Shown here in pieces: positions 6,494 through 11,994 of a stretch of 14,786 bases of DNA. The notes beneath the pieces were generated by a model. That model ran no database searches and was not told the DNA's origin. It was given only the letters and a program-made list of their open reading frames with translations. Both the position numbers and the translations under genes were made by a program. Origin of the DNA: Prevotella sp. CAG:924 (GTDB taxonomy: Bacteria; Bacteroidota; Bacteroidia; Bacteroidales; Bacteroidaceae); the NCBI GenBank assembly GCA_000431975.1, contig HF988414.1:1-14786 (forward strand), in the 5' to 3' direction. The first letter of the stretch is position 1; each line of letters opens with the position of its first letter.

Positions 6494-7026
6494 GACTGAT
6501 CGCAATCACGTCTCCCGATTTTCGGGAGACCGAGACGGCTCGGGCCGGGCAGTTGCTCGGCTCGGGCTTTTGGCGGATACATCTGCGTAAGCCGGAGGCG
6601 ACGGCGGAAGAGTTGCGGCAGTGGCTCGATGCTCTTCCTGCCGCCCTGCATCCGCGTGTCGTGCTGCACGATCACTATGAGCTGGCACGTGAGTATGCTG
6701 TGGGTGGCATTCATCTCAACCGTCGCCATCCTGAGGTGCCTGCGGGCCTGCCGACCGGTCTGACGCTCTCCTGTTCCTGTCACAGCCTGCGGGAAGTGAG
6801 GGAGAAAGTGGATGGTATGGACTATGTCTTTCTCAGTCCCATCTATGACAGCATCTCCAAGCAGGGCTATCGGGCAGCCTTCACCAGACAGCAGTTGGAG
6901 GAGGCACGACGGGAAGGAGTACTGGGCGAGAAGGTGTTTGCCCTGGGAGGTGTCACGCCTGACCGGCTCGATGAAATCGGACGATTGGGCTTTGGAGGAG
7001 CGGCGATGCTCGGTGCGGCATGGTGA
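6490..7026 (+). CDS. TenI/ThiE-like protein (second ThiE paralogue)
   Basis: A 178-residue TIM-barrel protein of the ThiE/TenI family. It differs from the operon's first ThiE: HLRKP (31-35) in place of QLRMKE, HDHYEL (60-65) in place of DDHVDL, and HLNRRHP (75-81) without the Asp of HLGRLD. It keeps a SCHS stretch (96-99) that I align with the S-x-H-S of TenI, SPIYDS (116-121) and LGGVT (152-156). B. subtilis TenI is an aminotautomerase that aromatises the ThiG product. Here the partner is THI4, so its role is unclear: tautomerase, phosphatase-side chemistry, or a diverged synthase. It overlaps thi4 by 4 nt (ATGA, 6490-6493) and closes the operon. It is often annotated thiE or tenI; I leave the symbol open. 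Confidence 0.8.
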   Translation: MRLIAITSPDFRETETARAGQLLGSGFWRIHLRKPEATAEELRQWLDALPAALHPRVVLHDHYELAREYAVGGIHLNRRHPEVPAGLPTGLTLSCSCHSLREVREKVDGMDYVFLSPIYDSISKQGYRAAFTRQQLEEARREGVLGEKVFALGGVTPDRLDEIGRLGFGGAAMLGAAW

Positions 7027-7135
7027 CTAGCAGACGCTTGCCGGACATCGGACTATTGGAACTGCCGTCTTAAAAAGGCGAAAAATCAAGAGCCGTTATG
7101 ATGGATTCTCCTATTTATATCGTACTTTTGTGGAC
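7027..7135. other. Spacer between the thi operon and the S41 peptidase gene
   Basis: A 109-nt spacer. I see only a short GCC/GGC stem near 7063-7078 and no convincing intrinsic terminator for the thi operon, so read-through into the peptidase gene is possible. The peptidase has its own -7 element at 7123-7130. Confidence 0.35.
7123..7130 (+). promoter_or_regulatory. -7 element directly before the S41 peptidase start
   Basis: TACTTTTG (7123-7130) fits TAnnTTTG fully, but the -33 region is poor (best candidates TATG at 7097-7100 and GATG at 7100-7103). It ends only 5 nt before the ATG at 7136, so transcription from here would give a leaderless or nearly leaderless mRNA. Confidence 0.5.
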
Positions 7136-8860
7136 ATGAAAAAAATCGTCGTTAGTCTTTTGGCTCTTGCGAGCCTTCTGCCTGCCCGGGCGCAGCAGAC
7201 CGATGACCACAATTTCAATGTGGCCAAGAATCTCGATGTGTTTACCGCCATCTATAAGAACCTCGATGCCTACTATGTAGACACGCTTAATGCCGGTAAG
7301 ACGATCGGCTACGGCATCAATGCCATGCTCCATTCTCTCGATCCGTACACGGAATATTATCCCGAGGAGTCACAGAAGGAGCTGAAGATGATGCTGACGG
7401 GTAAGTATGCCGGTATCGGGTCGACCATCCGGCAGAACTTCCTGCTGGACCGTATCGTCATTGATGAGCCTCTCGAAGGCATGCCTGCCGCTGAGGCCGG
7501 ACTGAAGAAGGGCGACATCATCCTGTCCATTGACGGGGAGGACATGACGAAGCGCACATCCGATTACGTGAGCAACCACCTGCGTGGCGATGCCGGCACG
7601 ACGTTCGTGTTGAAGATCCTTCGTCCTTCCACGAATAAGGAGATGAAGATGAAGATCACGCGGCGGGCCATACAGAATCCTGCTGTTCCCTACTATGGAC
7701 TGCAGCCCAATGGTATCGGATATATCGACTTGACGGGTTATACGACCGGTTGCGGCAAGGAGTTCCGCAATGCCGTGATCGATATGAAGAAGCAGGGCAT
7801 GAAAGGCCTGGTGGTGGACATCCGGAGCAACGGAGGCGGTTCGGAGATGGAGGCCGTCAATGTGGTCAACACGTTCATCCCCCGCGGACGCCTCGTCGTG
7901 AGCAACCGCGGACGTGTGGAGGCGAGCAACAAGGATTACAGAACGACCGTAGAGCCGGTCGACTCATTGCTTCCCATCGTCGTGCTGGTCGATGGCAACA
8001 CCGCTTCAGCCGCAGAGATCACCAGTGGAGCCTTGCAGGATCTCGACCGGGCCGTGATCATGGGTACGAAGACCTACGGCAAGGGCATTGTGCAGACGGT
8101 GATGGATGTTCCCTACAACGGACAGATGAAGCTGACGACCAATAAATATTATATTCCTTCAGGACGTTGCATCCAGAAACTCACTTATAAGCATGACGGT
8201 GCGGGTGGCACCACCCAGGTGGCCGACTCTCTCGTGCGCACCTTTTATACGGCCAACGGAAGGCCGGTGAAGGATGCCGGAGGCATCATGCCTGATGTGG
8301 AGGTGAAGCCCGACTCGCTGCCCAACATTGTATATTATCTGGCAAGTGTGCGCGATAGCAATGAGGTGCTCCTCAACTATGAGGTGGACTACATCGCCAA
8401 GCATCCCACCATCGCCCCAGCCGCCACGTTCCGTCTCTCTGATGCCGACTATGCCGAGTTCAAGGAGAGGATGTTGAAGAGCAACTTCAAGTACGATGCG
8501 ATGAGCGAGAAGATCCTGGACAATCTGGAGAAGATGGCCCGCTTCGAAGGCTACTACGATGAGGCCAAGGCTGAGTTCGATGCCCTCAAGGCAAAGCTCA
8601 AGCACAACATGGCCAAGGATCTCGAATATAATAAGGACGCCATTAGGGAACTGATTGAGCGGGATATCGTAGCGGCTTATTACTATCAGCGCGGTGCGAT
8701 AGAGAACTCGCTGGCAAGAGACAATCAGGTGCAGGAGGCATACAAGCTCCTTCTCGATCCCGACCGTTATAAGAGCCTGCTGGCTGCTCCGGGTAAGAAT
8801 GCTTCCGGAAAGACGCAGGCGGTTTCTGCATCTGCCAAGAAGGTGGATACGAAGGAATGA
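7136..8860 (+). CDS. Secreted S41-family C-terminal processing peptidase (CtpA/Prc-like)
   Basis: A 574-residue serine peptidase of the CtpA/Prc family, which cuts proteins near their C-termini in the periplasm. A signal peptide is clear: basic MKK, a leucine-rich core, and ARA|Q near residues 17-20 as a likely cleavage site; no lipobox Cys. A PDZ domain lies at about 87-165 (GIGSTIRQ, GLKKGDIILSIDG). The protease core includes LVVDIRSNGGG (225-235), and the catalytic Ser291 (NTASAAE) and Lys316 (TYGKG) are 25 residues apart, the spacing of the Ser-Lys dyad in E. coli Prc. The last 170 residues are a charged, partly helical extension with a Lys/Ala-rich tail. The ATG at 7136 is preferred to the in-frame GTG at 7130, which lies in the -7 promoter element. 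The substrate is unknown. Confidence 0.93.
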   Translation: MKKIVVSLLALASLLPARAQQTDDHNFNVAKNLDVFTAIYKNLDAYYVDTLNAGKTIGYGINAMLHSLDPYTEYYPEESQKELKMMLTGKYAGIGSTIRQNFLLDRIVIDEPLEGMPAAEAGLKKGDIILSIDGEDMTKRTSDYVSNHLRGDAGTTFVLKILRPSTNKEMKMKITRRAIQNPAVPYYGLQPNGIGYIDLTGYTTGCGKEFRNAVIDMKKQGMKGLVVDIRSNGGGSEMEAVNVVNTFIPRGRLVVSNRGRVEASNKDYRTTVEPVDSLLPIVVLVDGNTASAAEITSGALQDLDRAVIMGTKTYGKGIVQTVMDVPYNGQMKLTTNKYYIPSGRCIQKLTYKHDGAGGTTQVADSLVRTFYTANGRPVKDAGGIMPDVEVKPDSLPNIVYYLASVRDSNEVLLNYEVDYIAKHPTIAPAATFRLSDADYAEFKERMLKSNFKYDAMSEKILDNLEKMARFEGYYDEAKAEFDALKAKLKHNMAKDLEYNKDAIRELIERDIVAAYYYQRGAIENSLARDNQVQEAYKLLLDPDRYKSLLAAPGKNASGKTQAVSASAKKVDTKE

Positions 8861-8870
8861 AGCTGTTTGC

Positions 8871-8922
8871 CGGCCTTGAATGAATCTATCCGATGAAGCT
8901 GGGTTCATTCAAGGCCGTTTTT
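8871..8922 (+). terminator. Intrinsic terminator of the S41 peptidase gene
   Basis: CGGCCTTGAATGAA (8871-8884) pairs perfectly with TTCATTCAAGGCCG (8904-8917). Up to 17 bp form with the wobbles near the loop. It is followed at once by TTTTT (8918-8922), and it starts 10 nt after the stop codon. Confidence 0.9.
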
Positions 8923-8953
8923 GTCTTATCATCTATTTAACTGAGTATTTTTT
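8920..8953 (+). promoter_or_regulatory. Possible promoter of the MarR-GNAT gene
   Basis: TATTTTTT (8946-8953) matches seven of eight positions of TAnnTTTG. A TTTG (8920-8923) formed by the terminator's T-run lies 22 nt upstream, slightly long. The ATG follows 3 nt later, so the transcript would be leaderless. This is a weak call. Confidence 0.3.
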
Positions 8954-8956
8954 CCG

Positions 8957-9916
8957 ATGATCGACTATTTCCACCGTATGGGAATATTGGGCGTGGCCAA
9001 CCGGTTGCGTATGTTGGCCGATCGCCTGACGGCCGATGCTTGGGACATCAACGATCTCTATGGCGTGACGATACAGCCTCGTTGGATGCCCGTGTTCCTG
9101 ACGCTGACGGGACAGAAGCGGATGAGCGTCAGCGACATTGCCCGTCAGGTGGGGTATACCCATCCTGCTGTGATCGGCATCTTGAAGGAGCTTCGTCAGG
9201 CGGGATTGGGGGAGACGTTTACCGATGATGACGACCGGCGGAAGACCTATGTACGTCTGACGGCACAGGGACACCGTATGGAACAGGGCGTGGAGCGGCT
9301 CAATCACGATGTTGAGGCTGCCTTGGAGAAGCTGTGTCAGAGTACAGACGATGACCTGTGGAAGGCGCTGGAGCAATGGGAGGATCAGCTTATGTGCCAG
9401 CCATTCCGTTATCGGGTGGTACAGGAAAAGGAGATTAGGGAGAGGAATGGCCTGAAGATCGTCAGCTATGATGACGTACGCCATCACGATGCTTTTATAA
9501 GGCTCAATGAACGGTCACTCCGTGATTATTTCACGCTCAGGGCCGATGATCTGGAGGAGATAGCGCGGCTTCAGGAAACAATCATCGATCAGGGAGGCTA
9601 CATCTATATGGCCGAATACAATGGCAGGCCGGTAGGGACGCTCGGGTTGGTACGTTGCCGGAAACCACAGTACGACTGGGAACTGGTGTGCTTCGCCGTA
9701 GATCCGGGCATTCAGGGCGTCGGTATCGGTAACCGGCTGATGGCGGTGATCCTCCACAAGGCACGGCAGATGGGAGCAGACCGGATCTATCTGGAGACTA
9801 ACCGGCGTTGCGCCGCAGCCATTCACCTCAATGAGAAATATGGATTCAAGACCCTCTATGGGGAGAAGGGCAAGGATGAGCGCTATGATGTGCAGATGGA
9901 ATTGAGAATGGGATAG
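8957..9916 (+). CDS. MarR-type regulator fused to a GNAT N-acetyltransferase
   Basis: A 319-residue two-domain protein. Residues about 40-110 form a MarR-like winged helix: MSVSDIARQVGYTHPAVIGI (56-75) is the helix-turn-helix and DDDRRKTYVRLT (91-102) the wing. A helical linker (110-165) follows. Residues about 167-316 form a GNAT acetyltransferase with the acetyl-CoA loop FAVDPGIQGVGIGNRLM (246-262; Q-G-x-G-x-G type) and the late NEKYGFKTL block (292-300). This architecture is known in many bacteria, but its ligands and acetyl acceptors are mostly unknown. It would bind DNA as a dimer and acetylate a small amine or protein. It stands alone between two terminators, so its target operon is not obvious; autoregulation is possible. 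The start at 8957 fits the first helix, although ATG at 8978 (Met8) is also possible. Confidence 0.9.
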   Translation: MIDYFHRMGILGVANRLRMLADRLTADAWDINDLYGVTIQPRWMPVFLTLTGQKRMSVSDIARQVGYTHPAVIGILKELRQAGLGETFTDDDDRRKTYVRLTAQGHRMEQGVERLNHDVEAALEKLCQSTDDDLWKALEQWEDQLMCQPFRYRVVQEKEIRERNGLKIVSYDDVRHHDAFIRLNERSLRDYFTLRADDLEEIARLQETIIDQGGYIYMAEYNGRPVGTLGLVRCRKPQYDWELVCFAVDPGIQGVGIGNRLMAVILHKARQMGADRIYLETNRRCAAAIHLNEKYGFKTLYGEKGKDERYDVQMELRMG

Positions 9917-9933
9917 GGCCGAATGATGGCAAG

Positions 9934-9981
9934 ATAAGCCCCGCAGGAAAAGCATCTTTCCTGCGGGGCTTATTCGTTTTT
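9934..9981 (+). terminator. Strong intrinsic terminator between convergent genes
   Basis: A 17-bp perfect stem (9934-9950 with 9957-9973, core TAAGCCCCGCAGGAAA) with a 6-nt loop AGCATC, then CGTTTTT (9975-9981). It ends the MarR-GNAT transcript. The minus-strand CPBP gene stops at 10028 and may also use the stem, although the minus side lacks a T-run. Confidence 0.9.
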
Positions 9982-10027
9982 ACTCTCCAATCGGTCTTGA
10001 TGTCCGATTGATGTTTGTGCGGCCTTA

Positions 10028-10870
10028 TTATTTCGCCTTTTTCAGCTTCTGATTGAGTTGCAGTAGGCTGGGTATGAGGATGCAGAAGGAGAAGAGCAGT
10101 CCCAGGTACATCGTCTTCTGGTCGCCGTGGAAGAGATCGATGAGCTTTCCGTCCTGCATCTGGGGCATGATGTGGAACATGATGTATGCCACCGTATTGT
10201 TGACCCAATGGAAGAGGATGCCGGGGATGATGCTGTCGGTGCGGTAGTAGAGCCAGCCGAGCAGCAGGCCGATCACGAAGGCATGGATGAACTGTGGCAG
10301 ATTGCCATGCAGCAGACCGAAGAGCGCGGCCGAGACGGCAATGGCGATCCAGTGCTTCTGCTTGCCGAAAAGCGTGAGGAGCTTGCGCAGGATGGCGCCG
10401 CGGAACACCACCTCTTCTGCTATGGGAGCAAGGATGCCGATGGCGGCATAGCCCAGGGGCGACCGCATGATGCTGTTGAAGAGCTGCTCCATCCCCGCAG
10501 GCATGGCCACCTGCATCTTCTCGATGCCCCACTCACTGGGAAGGATCGTGCCGAGCGAGAGCAGGGCCGTCCACACGAGGACCAGCCACGGCTTGGAGGC
10601 GAGGTAGGTGCGGGAGATGGGAGTCCACTTGGTACGGGCGAAAAGCAGGATCGTCAGCAGGCTGGATAGAATGGTGATGGCCGACAGTACTTTGCCGGAG
10701 AGGGGAAAGTTGCCGGTGATCAGTGACTGACGGATGGACTCCCACGGTGTGTGGCGCATGGCCAGGGCAGAGCTGCCGACAATCAATGTGACGACGTACT
10801 GGATCAGTACGAAAAGAATGATGAAGAGCACGATGTCAAGAATGCTCTTCCAGGTATTGTTCAACTTCAT
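10028..10870 (-). CDS. CPBP-family (Abi) intramembrane glutamic protease
   Basis: A 280-residue polytopic membrane protein of the CPBP / CAAX-protease and bacteriocin-immunity family. About seven to eight hydrophobic stretches are visible, for example at 10-31, 60-78, 94-111, 138-150, 174-187, 196-208 and 254-270. The three active-site motifs are intact: EEVVFRG (152-158, Glu-Glu-x3-Arg), FGLLHGN (184-190, His188) and HWVNNT (221-226). Relatives cleave prenylated or membrane proteins, and some protect against self-made bacteriocins, but I see no bacteriocin or peptide gene nearby. It is the last of three minus-strand genes, 95 nt after ribF, with no clear promoter in that gap, so it may be co-transcribed. 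The tail is Lys-rich (KLKKAK). Substrate unknown. Confidence 0.9.
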   Translation of the reverse strand: MKLNNTWKSILDIVLFIILFVLIQYVVTLIVGSSALAMRHTPWESIRQSLITGNFPLSGKVLSAITILSSLLTILLFARTKWTPISRTYLASKPWLVLVWTALLSLGTILPSEWGIEKMQVAMPAGMEQLFNSIMRSPLGYAAIGILAPIAEEVVFRGAILRKLLTLFGKQKHWIAIAVSAALFGLLHGNLPQFIHAFVIGLLLGWLYYRTDSIIPGILFHWVNNTVAYIMFHIMPQMQDGKLIDLFHGDQKTMYLGLLFSFCILIPSLLQLNQKLKKAK

Positions 10871-10965
10871 TTTTTCTATTCTCGTTTTATTCCGGAAAAA
10901 AGGTTCAATGGGATGTGCGTTATCTTACAGAGACATGGAAAATCCTTTATTATTTAATATGAAGG

Positions 10966-11910
10966 TCAGGACTCAGTCTCTTCAAAATATTCCTGAATGT
11001 TATGTTCGTCTTCTTTCAACTGTTCTACGAGCAGGGTTACGTTGCTGAATTTCTTTTCCTCGCGGATGCGTTTGTAGAACGACACGCTGAGTGTCTTTCC
11101 GTAGATGTTCTGGTTGAATCCGAAGATGTTGACTTCCAGAGAGCGTTTCGTACCGTCGAAGGTCGGTCGTGTACCGATGTTCATCATGGCCGGTAGCATG
11201 GTGAGGGTCTGTTCCAGTCGTGCGCGGACGGCATAGACGCCGTTGGCCGGTACGAGCTGGTGGGTGCCCGACAGGCTGATGTTGGCTGTCGGAAAGCCGA
11301 GCTGCCTTCCTTCCTGGAATCCGCTCACCACCTCTCCGGAGATGGTGTAAGGATAGCCGAGACAGCGGTGGGCCAGTTCCACCTCGCCTTCCTTGAGCAG
11401 GGAGCGGATGACGGAGGAGCTGATCTGTACGCCTTCCATGGTGAAGGCGGTGTGATGGATCACCTCGATGCCGAGTTGTTGGCCATAGCGCACGTAGTCG
11501 TCGAAGGTCTCCTGACGGTTATGGCCGAATCGGTTGTCGTAGCCGATGATCAGCTTCTTGACGTTGAGGCGCTGCCGGAGGATCTGGTCCATGAACTCGT
11601 AGGCGGAGAGCTGTGCCGTCTCAACGGAGAAGTTCAGTACGGCGGCCTGGTCGATGCCTGTGCGTGACAATAGCATCAGGCGTGTGGCGAGGGTGGAGAG
11701 CAGCTCGGGCTGGTAGTCTTTGTTGAGCACCTGTCGGGGATGTCGGTCGAAGGTGATCACCGTAGAGGCCAGTCCGGCCTTGGCGGCCTCTTCCTTCACC
11801 TCACGGATGAGGAACTGATGTCCACGGTGCACGCCGTCGAAGAAGCCGATGGTGGCTACCGTGGGAGGCAGCGGAGAGAGCTGGGGTTGTGAAAGATATA
11901 TTGTCTTCAT
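10966..11910 (-). CDS. ribF: Bifunctional riboflavin kinase / FAD synthetase
   Basis: A 314-residue cytosolic RibF that makes FMN from riboflavin and ATP and then adenylates it to FAD. The N-terminal FAD synthetase (nucleotidyltransferase) half has GFFDGVHRGHQ (22-32), GYDNRFG (123-129) and the ISSSVIR signature (163-169). The C-terminal riboflavin kinase half has GFPTAN (205-210), NGVYAV (223-228) and MNIGTRPTF (243-251). Length and domain order are those of standard RibF. It supplies FAD, which flavoproteins including the THI4 family bind, but the location looks coincidental. The 84-nt gap to the upstream ATPase has no TAnnTTTG match, so co-transcription from the ATPase promoter is plausible. 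The start at 11910 follows an A/T-rich segment. Confidence 0.96.
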   Translation of the reverse strand: MKTIYLSQPQLSPLPPTVATIGFFDGVHRGHQFLIREVKEEAAKAGLASTVITFDRHPRQVLNKDYQPELLSTLATRLMLLSRTGIDQAAVLNFSVETAQLSAYEFMDQILRQRLNVKKLIIGYDNRFGHNRQETFDDYVRYGQQLGIEVIHHTAFTMEGVQISSSVIRSLLKEGEVELAHRCLGYPYTISGEVVSGFQEGRQLGFPTANISLSGTHQLVPANGVYAVRARLEQTLTMLPAMMNIGTRPTFDGTKRSLEVNIFGFNQNIYGKTLSVSFYKRIREEKKFSNVTLLVEQLKEDEHNIQEYFEETES

Positions 11911-11920
11911 TATATTGTGA

Positions 11921-11993
11921 GTGTTCGGGCAGGGCTTCCCTGTCCTTTTCCTGCCGTGTAGTGTCCCCGGCGATGGCCGCCAGGGACCGGCGG
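11921..11993 (-). other. Hairpin-rich spacer between the ATPase gene and ribF
   Basis: GTCCC-C-GGCG (11963-11972) pairs with CGCC-A-GGGAC (11978-11987). A second stem, GGGCAGGG around CTT with CCCTGTCC, lies near 11928-11946. Neither is followed by a T-run on the minus strand, so they look more like processing or partial attenuation structures than a full terminator. Confidence 0.3.
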
Positions 11994-11994
11994 C

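Noticed and set aside
7130..7135. GTG start for the S41 peptidase at 7130
   Set aside because: Its G is the last base of the TACTTTTG promoter element. The ATG at 7136 gives a normal signal peptide.
10028..10870. The CPBP protein as part of a phage defence or bacteriocin system
   Set aside because: The family is sometimes named Abi, but no toxin, peptide precursor, transporter or phage-related gene is nearby. The neighbours are housekeeping genes.
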